From positions 3,095,501 through 3,159,500 of the forward strand of contig NZ_CP133091.1 of assembly GCF_030908385.1 (NCBI RefSeq): a stretch of DNA of 64,000 nt. Reading direction: 5' to 3'. Of this stretch, positions 28,456 through 36,408 are shown piece after piece; within the stretch, counting starts at the first letter, position 1; each line of letters begins with the position of its first letter. A program made the translations under genes and the position numbers. Below the pieces are notes generated by a model. The model saw only the letters and a list, made by a program, of their open reading frames with translations, had not been told where the DNA came from and ran no database searches. Source of the DNA: Mangrovimonas sp. YM274. Lineage in GTDB: Bacteria; Bacteroidota; Bacteroidia; Flavobacteriales; Flavobacteriaceae.

Positions 28456-28974
28456 TTGAAAAACATTTTAAAAGCTTTAATAATTCTCCCATTGCTTCTA
28501 AGCGCTACTTGCGAAGACGATTGCACCACAAATAATCAATTTGTAGAAGACCTGATAGAAGTGTATCCTCAAGGAAACATTTATGAACAAGGTGACATCA
28601 TAACATTACAATTGGTTATCCCTTCTCTTAACGACTATTTTGGAGAAGGGACAAACCTTCTTGAATCAACCAATGACATAGAAGCCGAGGTCATACTGCG
28701 GTTTGATGATCTATTTTCAGGAAATGAGTTGACATTTATTAGAGGCGAACAAGGAACGCATCAAAACAAATTTATAATACCATATTATGAAGATAGTGAC
28801 AGCTATGAGTTGATTTTCCAGGTGACACTAAATAAACTTGGCTATTATTCCATCCATTCGTCAAGCAATGACATTTCTTTTTCTCATTTGAACAGTTGTA
28901 ACGACTTCCACCTCGAAACTACAATATCAGGGCTTGTTCCACCATATGATCTAACCTTTTCTGTTATAGAATAA
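28456..28974 (+). CDS. Secreted/lipoprotein-like protein of unknown function
   Basis: 172 residues read from a TTG start 15 bp after the previous gene. The N-terminus is a lipoprotein signal (LLLSATCEDD). The rest is beta-rich and acidic with no recognised family. It sits between two related carboxypeptidase-like-domain genes and is probably in their operon. Confidence 0.6.
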   Translation: MKNILKALIILPLLLSATCEDDCTTNNQFVEDLIEVYPQGNIYEQGDIITLQLVIPSLNDYFGEGTNLLESTNDIEAEVILRFDDLFSGNELTFIRGEQGTHQNKFIIPYYEDSDSYELIFQVTLNKLGYYSIHSSSNDISFSHLNSCNDFHLETTISGLVPPYDLTFSVIE

Positions 28975-28996
28975 TATTACCTCCCTAAATTTAAAC

Positions 28997-29896
28997 ATGA
29001 AAAAATTATTTTTCCTTCCGGTCCTACTTTGTACTCAGTTAATATTTTCTCAGAAGATAGTAATAGCTGACACCATAAATAAATCTCCAATTGCGTTTGC
29101 AACCATCAAGTATAACAAAACAAATGGCGATTACAGTAACCCTAAAGGGATCATAGATTTAAGCCAAGTATCATTTGATACTTTAGAAATTTCCCATATG
29201 GGTTATAATACGGTCAAAATACCAAAACTTCAAGTTACAGACACTATCTACTTGACTCCTCATGCAACACAATTGGAGAGTGTAACGGTAAAAGCAAAAA
29301 CGGATGAACAAATTACATTTAAACCTTTAAAAAAGTCATCACTTTGGAAAAGCTGCATTTTAACCCCTAAATTAGAGCTGTGTGCTTTGGTATATCCTAA
29401 ACCAGAATATCAGGATTATTATTTAGATATTGTCTCCTTTTCCTTTTACAATGACATCGGTAAAAACGACATTAAAAAAAATCATGGAGAAATTGACGCC
29501 TTAATAAGAATAAATATTTATCACAACAACAAGGGCAAACTTGGCGAACAAATATATAGCAGTACACCAATAAAGATTAATAGCATAGAAAAAGACGAAA
29601 TTGAACATGATATTTCATCTTTAATGCTGAAAGCTACTCTTGACGGTTATTGGTTTACACTAGAAATGCTTGGATACTACAGCAACAATAACGAAGTAAC
29701 TATTGATGGAATTCCTTCTGTAAGACCCCGCCTAACACAAAAAGAGTCTAAATTTTGTAAAGTTGAAACATATCATAAATATGTGTTCAACGAAAATGAT
29801 AACTATAAACACATAGATGAAGTATTAAAAATAGGAGGGTTTTATGGAGAGAATGAACACAGGTATTTATCTATTGGTTTTACAATATCCAAGTAA
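28997..29896 (+). CDS. Secreted protein with carboxypeptidase-regulatory-like domain (relative of the 27586 gene)
   Basis: 299 residues: signal peptide ending LIFSQ, a peptidase-associated domain (SPIAFATIKY, then LEISHMGYNTVKI), and a C-terminal domain of the same pattern as the gene at 27586 (IDALIRINIYHNNKGKLGEQI beside LKLNLYANVNNFPGEII). The two probably arose by duplication. No function is recognised. The following 256 bp (29897-30152) hold dispersed repeat B and a hairpin but no gene. Confidence 0.65.
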   Translation: MKKLFFLPVLLCTQLIFSQKIVIADTINKSPIAFATIKYNKTNGDYSNPKGIIDLSQVSFDTLEISHMGYNTVKIPKLQVTDTIYLTPHATQLESVTVKAKTDEQITFKPLKKSSLWKSCILTPKLELCALVYPKPEYQDYYLDIVSFSFYNDIGKNDIKKNHGEIDALIRINIYHNNKGKLGEQIYSSTPIKINSIEKDEIEHDISSLMLKATLDGYWFTLEMLGYYSNNNEVTIDGIPSVRPRLTQKESKFCKVETYHKYVFNENDNYKHIDEVLKIGGFYGENEHRYLSIGFTISK

Positions 29897-29968
29897 GCAC
29901 ACCCTCCTTTTTGCCATGGACAATTACACCAAAACAAAATCCATTTATAAAGCCTAAACAATTCATTT

Positions 29969-30068
29969 TGTATCACAAAAAAATCGAACTGTTGCAACAG
30001 TTAGACATTGAACATTGACAGCCACTTTTACCAATTTTACAAGGGTTTAAACAGCAAATCAACAGTTC
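29969..30068. repeat. Dispersed repeat B (relative of 18989-19082)
   Basis: This segment is homologous to repeat A over its whole length: TGTATCACAA, a near-perfect palindrome GAACTGTTGCAACAGTT (29984-30005), GAACATTGACAGCCA and AAATCAACAGTTC. Relative to copy A the palindrome shows paired substitutions that keep base pairing. It lies next to the integrase-encoding element. Confidence 0.7.
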
Positions 30069-30081
30069 AAAAAACAAAAAA

Positions 30082-30113
30082 TAAATTTGTGATATTTTTT
30101 TATCACAAATTTA
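30082..30113. repeat. Long inverted repeat with TATCACA repeats
   Basis: A 13-bp perfect stem TAAATTTGTGATA / TATCACAAATTTA with a T6 loop is followed by two more TATCACA copies at about 30111-30130. It lies 40 bp beyond the 3' end of the minus-strand gene at 30153. It could be a terminator or the left-end protein-binding site of the integrated element. Confidence 0.6.
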
Positions 30114-30152
30114 TCACAGGAATTATCACAATCATATTATATACAAAATTGC

Positions 30153-30890
30153 CTATCCAAGAGCTTCAATAGGTTTCAATTTAAGATTAAAAACCTGTGT
30201 CAGTAGAACATGTTCAGCTTCTTGTTTTGCTCTGTCCTTTAAATTCTGAAGATGTTGCTTCCTTTCATCCAATTTTGGTTCTGGAGGCTCTTGTTCACCC
30301 AGTTCCAAAACGGGCAATGAAATATCTACATTTGGGGCTATCATCTTCTTTAGTTGGGCTATTGTTTTGTTCAAGACCTCTTTTTGGTCCTGTTCCGTTT
30401 TATCCTTTTTCTCAATCTGCGCAGGTTTATCAAAGAAGCGTTGCTCCACCTCCACTTTATGTCTGGCCAAAGTATCCCGTTGGGATATGAAAGCACGCTT
30501 TTGGTCTTTTGAGATTCCCTGCACTTCTACTTCCATATTTTCCGCAAACCAATTGTAAAGCATCGAAACACCCTCTACATAGGTTTTATAGCGTTCCAAC
30601 AAGAAATCTACGTCCCTTCTTTTCTGGTCATCGCAAAGCCCCAATAGTTTCAACAGATTTTTGTCAAGCAACCTTTGCTTATGCATCACCTTCAAATGGA
30701 TCTCACCTGGCTCCACAAAATAATTGCTCCCATTTTCCTCAATGAGCAATACCCTATTGCCAAACATGGAGAAATCCTTTTGCGCCTCTGCTTCGCTCAT
30801 TTCCAACAAAAGTCTTGGAAAGTAGTACACACCTGCTACAAACAGGTTGCCCATAATCTCCATCTGTAAATCGTCTAAATTCATTTCCAT
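30153..30890 (-). CDS. Hypothetical helical protein linked to the integrase
   Basis: 245 residues, strongly charged and predicted helical, with a coiled-coil-like second half rich in Lys/Glu/Gln (about 130-240). There is no signal peptide and no recognised family. Its ATG lies 3 bp after the integrase stop, so it belongs to the same operon and probably to the same mobile element. Confidence 0.6.
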   Translation of the reverse strand: MEMNLDDLQMEIMGNLFVAGVYYFPRLLLEMSEAEAQKDFSMFGNRVLLIEENGSNYFVEPGEIHLKVMHKQRLLDKNLLKLLGLCDDQKRRDVDFLLERYKTYVEGVSMLYNWFAENMEVEVQGISKDQKRAFISQRDTLARHKVEVEQRFFDKPAQIEKKDKTEQDQKEVLNKTIAQLKKMIAPNVDISLPVLELGEQEPPEPKLDERKQHLQNLKDRAKQEAEHVLLTQVFNLKLKPIEALG

Positions 30891-30893
30891 TCC

Positions 30894-32228
30894 CTAGGCT
30901 TTTAACAACTCTGAATAATCTTCTGGCAATTCTGCATCAATGTCCCTCAAGTATTTTTCCAAGGCTTCCATGGAAGTATGCCCCGTAATGAGCATCAATT
31001 TGCTTTTCACAGCGTGAGGGGACGAATCTTTAATCATTTCCCTGTAAAGCTTCGTTATAAAGGTATGCCTGAAGCTATAGAGACCGTAATCCTCATCAAG
31101 TCCGAATTCATCCTTCACAACCTTTTTAAAGCGCTTTGAAAAGTAGTTTCGCTTGTTGTCATCGCTCAGTTCCCACTTTCCGCCCAAGCCTTCAGGAGTA
31201 AACAAAAAATCCCCTTTTTCCATTTTGCTCATATCGGGAAGTTCCTCCAAAAGTATCTCTGGAATCAGTTTGGTTTTCAATGGGCTGTTCTTTGCCCTGA
31301 ATGTTACGGTTTTGTGCTCCACATCTATATCCCCCACTTTTAGGCGACATACCTCAATGGGACGGATGAAATTATAGGATACAAACTTGATGAACAGCAA
31401 CAGCATTGGATCGTTCTTTTCCAAATACTCAAAAATTTCCTGTTGCTCCCCTTTGGTATAGGTCTTGTTCCGCTTGGGACTGCTCTTTAAAACAACTATC
31501 TTCTTTATAAAGTTGGAGCTAACAATATCATTGTCCTCTAAAGTTTGGAACATACTGCTCAAACTTGCCCTGTAATTGTTTCTGTTCCTTGGGGAACTGC
31601 TATCCATAATATGGTTCAAAAACTCCATGACCACTGGCCTATCCACCTGTTGGATATGGGTAATTTCCTTATGAGATTTTTCAAGCCATTCCCTAAACAC
31701 TTTTATATGGCTTTTATAGGAACGCATACTGCTCTCACGCAATGATCGTTGTTTGATGGACATATCAAACTCGAAAGCCTCTGCCAAAGTCTTCCCTTTA
31801 TCCTCTTCCTTTATACCGGGATGCCCCAAATCCAATTTCAATGGTTGCTCTGATACTTCCCCTTCTTTAGAAGCTGTATTTTGTTTGGCTTTTTTGTTCT
31901 GCTCCTTTTTGAACAGATCCACATTATCTGCATACGGATCGTAGCCCCGTTTGAGAAGTTTGTGCAAGGTCTGGCTATAAACCGTGAGGATTGCCATTCG
32001 CTCTTCCTTGGTCTTGTAACGGTTGGCACTGGCGTAAATTGGAGACTGCCTAGTGAGTTTATTGTTCTTGGGATCTCTAAAGGAAAAGTAAACATACCAG
32101 CGCTTGCTCAGATCGCCATTTGCTGTGTATATTTTGGGCTTGGAAAATTGTTTTTGGTTTGACAAATCGTATGCGTTAGCGTATTCACTTTCGTATTCGC
32201 CTCGCAAGATATCTGAAATTTTGAACAT
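30894..32228 (-). CDS. Tyrosine-type integrase of a tRNA-associated element
   Basis: 444 residues from Met at 32228. An earlier frame extends into the tRNA fragment (the spurious peptide NPKVTGSSPVPATNK), so it is rejected. N-terminal arm-binding and SAM-like domains (about 1-270) are followed by the catalytic domain with FIRPIEVCRL (Arg), YSFRHTF (S/H-R) and TGHTSMEALEKYL (His and Tyr nucleophile). It lies beside a tRNA-Met 3' end, the usual target. The start codon directly follows the T tract of a terminator (32234-32258), with no Shine-Dalgarno. Confidence 0.9.
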   Translation of the reverse strand: MFKISDILRGEYESEYANAYDLSNQKQFSKPKIYTANGDLSKRWYVYFSFRDPKNNKLTRQSPIYASANRYKTKEERMAILTVYSQTLHKLLKRGYDPYADNVDLFKKEQNKKAKQNTASKEGEVSEQPLKLDLGHPGIKEEDKGKTLAEAFEFDMSIKQRSLRESSMRSYKSHIKVFREWLEKSHKEITHIQQVDRPVVMEFLNHIMDSSSPRNRNNYRASLSSMFQTLEDNDIVSSNFIKKIVVLKSSPKRNKTYTKGEQQEIFEYLEKNDPMLLLFIKFVSYNFIRPIEVCRLKVGDIDVEHKTVTFRAKNSPLKTKLIPEILLEELPDMSKMEKGDFLFTPEGLGGKWELSDDNKRNYFSKRFKKVVKDEFGLDEDYGLYSFRHTFITKLYREMIKDSSPHAVKSKLMLITGHTSMEALEKYLRDIDAELPEDYSELLKA

Positions 32229-32233
32229 AAAAA

Positions 32234-32258
32234 AACGGTTTGGGGACACCAAACCGTT
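32234..32258 (-). terminator. tRNA-type terminator directly before the integrase start
   Basis: A 10-bp perfect stem AACGGTTTGG / CCAAACCGTT with a 5-nt loop is followed on the minus strand by T7 and then immediately by the integrase ATG. It is the expected terminator of the tRNA gene; integrase expression would need read-through or an internal promoter. Confidence 0.8.
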
Positions 32259-32281
32259 GATTATACTTGACTTTTTATTAG

Positions 32282-32330
32282 TAGCGGGAACTGGACTCGA
32301 ACCAGTGACCTTCGGGTTATGAGTCCGAAG
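32282..32330 (-). tRNA. 3' half of a tRNA-Met (anticodon CAU); probable attachment-site remnant
   Basis: On the minus strand the anticodon loop CTCATAA, variable loop, a perfect 5-bp T stem around TTCGAGT and the acceptor strand TCCCGCT plus discriminator A are all present. The D arm and 5' acceptor strand are not: the sequence upstream (32331-32372) does not fold as a tRNA 5' half. This is the classic scar of site-specific integration into a tRNA 3' end. It may be an att site shared by the integrase on one side and whatever was inserted on the other. Confidence 0.7.
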
Positions 32331-32487
32331 TTTTTTTAATTTCCAACCCATTTACTGGGCTTTCCCGTTGATAATTTAGATAATCATGTTCCAAAACGTG
32401 TTCAGTTTTGTGTTCACTTGATTAATAAAAATTTCTACTGCAATATAGTCAAAAATCGGTACCATTTCCAACCTCGAAAAAAGGACT

Positions 32488-32883
32488 TCAACGCTCCATA
32501 TATTCCTGCCATTTTACAAGCACATATTTATCATTTCCATGTTCGCTCCTTTTCAAAAAACCGAACTCGAAAACGAACAGGTACACATCCCCTTTGCCAT
32601 TCTTCCAGTAATGGGTGAAAAAATTTGGATTGAAGCCTTCTTTCAACAAAACCTCACATCTTACAGTGGACTTCCCTGCCCTATTGTAGAGCTTCAATAT
32701 TTTTCTGTTGTTGCGCAATACACGTAATACATCATTGTAAAACTTAAGTTCCCCCTCAATACTCCTTCGGTAATGATAGGAACTTTTACAATGGTCATTG
32801 CAGAATTTTTTATCGGAACGCCCCTTTAGCTTCTTCCTGCAATTCAAACATTTAACGGTTGGTTTCAATTTATCCATGTACAA
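32488..32883 (-). CDS. Small zinc-ribbon protein divergent from the array recombinase
   Basis: 131 residues with an N-terminal four-cysteine zinc-binding motif (CLNCRKKLKGRSDKKFCNDHC, C-X2-C ... C-X3-C) and a helical C-terminal part with no known domain. A second Met two codons in is an alternative start. It is divergently transcribed from the recombinase across a 94-bp shared promoter region. It may be a DNA-binding regulator of that gene or an unrelated neighbour. Confidence 0.65.
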   Translation of the reverse strand: MYMDKLKPTVKCLNCRKKLKGRSDKKFCNDHCKSSYHYRRSIEGELKFYNDVLRVLRNNRKILKLYNRAGKSTVRCEVLLKEGFNPNFFTHYWKNGKGDVYLFVFEFGFLKRSEHGNDKYVLVKWQEYMER

Positions 32884-32977
32884 ACGTTTACAAACGAATA
32901 CAAATGTATCATATACGTTTAAAATACGACTAAGTTATTCATTTACAACTATATTGCACTAACCAAACCATAAAAAG

Positions 32978-34108
32978 ATGCTTTTTAAACAACATATCAC
33001 ATTAAAACATCTCCTGATTGACCAAGAAAAGCATATTGGTCTCCAATATTATTCCAATAGAGCCTTGGATGCGATAGTGAGAGAATTAAACGATGTACAA
33101 TGGAGCGAGGAATTTTCTATGTACCACATCCCTAATACAAAAGGTAACCTTGACCAAATCTTCAGATTCTTCAAAGGAGTTGCCTGGATCAATTGCAAGT
33201 TTTTCTTTGATAAATCCAGAGCCAAGGAAGGAAACGAGCCCTTAAACCTTGATTGGCATGAAAAACGTACACAGAAAAGAATCCTCCGATCCTGTCCTGA
33301 TGAATACCTTAAAAAATTGGAACTGAAGAAGTATTCCAACAATACATCAAAAACCTATATATGCTGTTTTGAGCATTTTATGAATTTCTACCCTAACAAG
33401 GAACTAAAGGAAATCAATGAAATGGACATTAGGGCCTATATTTCCAAATTGATACAGGAGGACAAATCGGATTCCTATATTAACCAATGTATAAACAGTA
33501 TTAAATTTTATTACGAGGTTGTACTGGGAATGCCCAACAGGTTCTACGCTATTGAACGCCCAAGAAAGTCCCAAAAATTGCCCACGGTTCTTGCCAAGGA
33601 AGAAGTACTGAGGGTTATTGAGTGTACCAACAATATAAAGCACAAATGTATTGTAAGCCTTTTGTACTCTGGGGGATTGAGGAGAAACGAACTTTTGAAT
33701 CTTGTCATAGGAGACATAGACAGCAAGCGAATGCTCGTTAAAATTGTCGGGGCAAAGGGCAACAAAGATAGATTTACCTTGCTCTCGCAAAAAGTTTTGG
33801 ATGACCTACGCGCCTACTTTAAGGAATATAGGCCTAAAAAATATTTGTTCGAAGGTCAGGACGGAGGAAAATATAGTGGAAGTACCGTTGGCAAGGTTGT
33901 TTCAAGGGCATCCATAAAGGCAGGGATTAGAAAAAAAGTCACTCCCCATACCCTAAGGCACAGTTTTGCCACACACTTGTTGGAAAACGGCACCGACTTG
34001 AGGTATATACAATTACTTTTAGGCCACAACTCCACAAAAACTACTGAAATTTACACACATGTTGCTACAAGTAGTTTTGATATGATCAAAAATCCTTTAG
34101 ATTTGTAA
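32978..34108 (+). CDS. XerC/D-like tyrosine recombinase at the head of the cassette array (candidate integron integrase)
   Basis: 376 residues. The N-terminal about 95 residues form an extra domain seen in many Bacteroidota recombinases (ending near WINCKFFFDKS). A SAM-like core-binding domain covers about 105-185, and the catalytic domain has R235 (SGGLRRNE), K260 (GAKGNKDR), H324 and R327 (TPHTLRHSF), H350 (LLGH) and Tyr359 (IYTHV). The C-terminus NPLDL resembles the SPLD tail of IntI. Between the Lys and HxxR motifs there is only about 50 residues, as in XerD, so the IntI-specific insertion is absent. It is transcribed toward the array and ends 46 bp before the first cassette boundary. Confidence 0.9.
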   Translation: MLFKQHITLKHLLIDQEKHIGLQYYSNRALDAIVRELNDVQWSEEFSMYHIPNTKGNLDQIFRFFKGVAWINCKFFFDKSRAKEGNEPLNLDWHEKRTQKRILRSCPDEYLKKLELKKYSNNTSKTYICCFEHFMNFYPNKELKEINEMDIRAYISKLIQEDKSDSYINQCINSIKFYYEVVLGMPNRFYAIERPRKSQKLPTVLAKEEVLRVIECTNNIKHKCIVSLLYSGGLRRNELLNLVIGDIDSKRMLVKIVGAKGNKDRFTLLSQKVLDDLRAYFKEYRPKKYLFEGQDGGKYSGSTVGKVVSRASIKAGIRKKVTPHTLRHSFATHLLENGTDLRYIQLLLGHNSTKTTEIYTHVATSSFDMIKNPLDL

Positions 34109-34126
34109 GTATAATCATAATGGAAA

Positions 34127-34146
34127 TAAACGCACCGGTGCGTTTA
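34127..34146. promoter_or_regulatory. Perfect 20-bp palindrome between recombinase and first cassette
   Basis: TAAACGCACC and its exact reverse complement abut without a spacer, 18 bp after the recombinase stop and 7 bp before the first GTT boundary. It could be a recombinase or accessory-protein binding site in an attI-like region, or a terminator stem, although no T tract follows. Confidence 0.6.
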
Positions 34147-34166
34147 TCCATATGTTGTAAACAATT
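34147..34166 (+). other. attI-like junction: first cassette boundary
   Basis: The first cassette tag GTTGTAAACAATT begins at 34154 and is matched by its inverted partner AACTGTTTACAAC at 34649-34661. Upstream of GTT the sequence is TCCATAT, not the AAACC that precedes every later boundary. This marks the fixed, non-cassette side of the array, where attI lies in integrons. Confidence 0.65.
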
Positions 34167-34167
34167 T

Positions 34168-34647
34168 ATGAGAAACATAGTGCTTTTAACATTTCTCCTA
34201 ATTCTAACCAATGTTTTTGGACAATCTAAAAATGATTATAAGTCTATAATTGAAATAACTATAACCGAATATAAAACGGATAATATTCTGATTTACGAAC
34301 GATTTGACAATAAATCTTTATTGATAAAAATAAAAGAGTCGGATTCGAAAAATGTTGAACTCAGAAATATTCTATTTGATAAAAAGAAAACGGAAACAGC
34401 ACTAAAGAAATTAAAAAATAACCAAATATCTGATTTTACAACTCTGGAACTGAACGAAACTGAAGAAAAACCAATTGCCTATATATCATCACCAATATTT
34501 TCAAAAAATAATACTAAAGCAATTATTTACGGAAAACAATTCATTGGAGGCTTTACTGGAAACTCATCTTATTTTATTTTTGAGAAACTAGATGAAAAAT
34601 GGAAATTGATAAAAATTGAATTAGAAAGAAGTGTGCTTGGATTTTAA
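34168..34647 (+). CDS. Cassette 1: secreted protein of unknown function
   Basis: 159 residues from the Met at 34168, which starts a signal peptide (LLTFLLILTNVFGQ); the longer ORF from 34120 would run through the attI-like region. The mature part is beta-rich, with a segment YFIFEKLDEKWKLIKIEL typical of small secreted stress or binding proteins. It ends 4 bp before the 3' tag. No family is recognised. Confidence 0.65.
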   Translation: MRNIVLLTFLLILTNVFGQSKNDYKSIIEITITEYKTDNILIYERFDNKSLLIKIKESDSKNVELRNILFDKKKTETALKKLKNNQISDFTTLELNETEEKPIAYISSPIFSKNNTKAIIYGKQFIGGFTGNSSYFIFEKLDEKWKLIKIELERSVLGF

Positions 34648-34654
34648 AAACTGT

Positions 34655-34786
34655 TTACAACACAGTGTATAATTCATTGCTTCTGATTTTCCTCACGGAA
34701 AATCCTCGCAACTTTATTATCTTAGTTTCTTAACCCGAAAATCCTGCGGATTTTCACGCAACGAAACTATACACAAACCGTTATAA
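34655..34786 (+). repeat. attC-like site 1 (type A)
   Basis: Closes cassette 1 (tags GTTGTAAACAATT and AACTGTTTACAAC, 12 of 13 paired). It has GTGTATA / TATACAC arms and two inner GATTTTCC-type hairpins. Confidence 0.88.
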
Positions 34787-34792
34787 ACAAGT

Positions 34793-35482
34793 TTGAAAAA
34801 AACACTGCAAATATTATTATTAGTCTTTGGATTAACATATTGCCAAGCTCAAGAAGTTAAAGGAATATGGATGTCGTATCAGAATTATATAATTGATATT
34901 AATTCAATGGTCGCTTCTGGAAACGAAGGATTTTTAATTGACTTTGACAATCAAACTATCGGAACTATACATTCGGACAGTGTTATTCCTTTAAAAATTG
35001 ATTTCAAAAAGTCAAAATTATTTATGACAAACGACACGCTAAATGTTGACTTTAAGATCTTCCAAAAAGACTCAATTGAAATTGACTTTGGACAAAATAT
35101 GATGCACGTATTTCGTCCTTTGAACTTGAATCACAAATTAAATACTGACAAAAAAACAATTCAGGATTTTTTGACTAAAAATCGTTTTGAGAAAATCAAT
35201 GGAGAATTAGAAATAGAATTCAGTGATAAATTTTTCTTTCGTGACCTTATGTTTGAGAAACCGAATAAGAAAAATGCTCTTATAAATAAAAGTTGGGATG
35301 ACGAAGGATATTGGTTCATCAAGGAAATTAACCAGAATTTTTTCTTAATATTTACCTTAAGTCAGATTGACAAGCAAAATATTTATCAATTAATTTCAAT
35401 TAATAAATGTAAAATAGAACTTAAACAACTTCAGAAAGCTGACTTCGGTAATGGGCTGACTGAATTAAAAACCTGTTTATAA
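34793..35482 (+). CDS. Cassette 2: secreted protein of unknown function
   Basis: 229 residues from a TTG start 12 bp after the boundary; the N-terminus is a signal peptide (ILLLVFGLTYCQAQ). The mature part resembles small lipocalin-like or copper-resistance-like beta proteins (GIWMSYQNYIIDI, FIKEINQNFFLIFTLSQID), but no family can be assigned. The stop codon TAA lies within the 3' tag TTTATAAC, so the recombination site supplies the end of the gene. Confidence 0.65.
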   Translation: MKKTLQILLLVFGLTYCQAQEVKGIWMSYQNYIIDINSMVASGNEGFLIDFDNQTIGTIHSDSVIPLKIDFKKSKLFMTNDTLNVDFKIFQKDSIEIDFGQNMMHVFRPLNLNHKLNTDKKTIQDFLTKNRFEKINGELEIEFSDKFFFRDLMFEKPNKKNALINKSWDDEGYWFIKEINQNFFLIFTLSQIDKQNIYQLISINKCKIELKQLQKADFGNGLTELKTCL

Positions 35483-35608
35483 CACAGTGTATAATTCATT
35501 GCTTCTGATTTTCCTCACGGAAAATCCTCGCAACTTTGCTATCTTAGTTTCTTAACTCGAAAATCCTGCGGATTTTCACGCAACGAAACTATACACAAAC
35601 CGTTGTAA
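35477..35608 (+). repeat. attC-like site 2 (type A)
   Basis: Closes cassette 2 (tags GTTATAAACAAGT and ACCTGTTTATAAC). The last two tag positions covary with the other end, leaving only the position-11 mismatch. Confidence 0.88.
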
Positions 35609-35629
35609 TGCATAAAATAAAAAAGACTT

Positions 35630-36403
35630 ATGGGAGCTTGGGGTCCAGCCATATATTCAGATGATTTAGCTTGTGATATCAGAGATGACTTTAAAGAGCT
35701 GATTGGTGATGGTCTCGATTCAGAACAAGCTACATCTGAACTTATAAAGGAATATCAAGATTCAATAAATGATAGCGATGAAAACTCCGTGTTTTGGTTT
35801 GCACTTGCTGACACACAATGGAAAACTGGACGACTAATTAATCGAGTTCTTGATAAAACTCTTGAAATTATTGAAAGTGGATCTGATTTAGAAAGATGGA
35901 AAGAAGATCCTAAGGTTCTGAAAAAAAGAGAATATGTAATTACAAAACTCAAACAGCAACTTTTAACTGAACAACCTAAACAAAAAAGAATTCCAAAAGT
36001 TTATAAAGAGGAATCAACATTCAATATTGGCGATATATTTAGCTATCAAAATAAATTAGAGAACAAAGCCCTATTCAGAGTTATTGGTATACATCAAGAC
36101 AGTGGTGGGAGATTTTCGGTTTGTGAGCTACTTGATTGGTTTGAGAAAGAATTACCTATTAAAAATGGACTTTTCTCAAAAGGTAAAATAGACTCCGCCA
36201 AACTGTCCAAACTAAGAATTAGGTCTATTGATAATGATAAAACGCAATTCATGCTGGGGGAAACAGTTGCTAAATATAAGCCAAAGGATGACTGGTTTGA
36301 GTTAATAAAAACTAAAAGTAAACCACATCAAAAATGTGCTGGTTACTCTATCATCTTTTGGAGGAACTTAGATGAGTTGTTGACCAATGAATTTGAAAAA
36401 TAA
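35630..36403 (+). CDS. Cassette 3: DUF4259-like protein
   Basis: 257 residues, cytoplasmic. The N-terminus MGAWGPAIYSDDLACDIRDD and the FWFALADTQWKTGRL segment match the DUF4259 family, whose role is unknown. A C-terminal beta domain (about 140-255, YQNKLENKALFRVIGIHQD) is additional. It is one of the largest genes in the array and fills its cassette. Confidence 0.75.
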   Translation: MGAWGPAIYSDDLACDIRDDFKELIGDGLDSEQATSELIKEYQDSINDSDENSVFWFALADTQWKTGRLINRVLDKTLEIIESGSDLERWKEDPKVLKKREYVITKLKQQLLTEQPKQKRIPKVYKEESTFNIGDIFSYQNKLENKALFRVIGIHQDSGGRFSVCELLDWFEKELPIKNGLFSKGKIDSAKLSKLRIRSIDNDKTQFMLGETVAKYKPKDDWFELIKTKSKPHQKCAGYSIIFWRNLDELLTNEFEK

Positions 36404-36408
36404 ACGCA

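Noticed and set aside
30197-30869. Plus-strand ORFs opposite the hypothetical gene at 30153-30890
   Set aside because: They are antisense shadows; the minus-strand frame is longer, operonic with the integrase, and has protein-like composition.
32229-32351. N-terminal extension of the integrase through the tRNA fragment
   Set aside because: The peptide NPKVTGSSPVPATNK is the well-known artefact of translating a tRNA 3' end. The domain begins at MFKISDIL.
32282-32372. A complete functional tRNA-Met gene
   Set aside because: No D arm or matching 5' acceptor strand can be found; only the 3' half folds.
32978-34108. A canonical class IntI integron integrase
   Set aside because: The additional segment between the Lys and HxxR motifs that defines IntI is absent, so I call it XerC/D-like and only a candidate array integrase.
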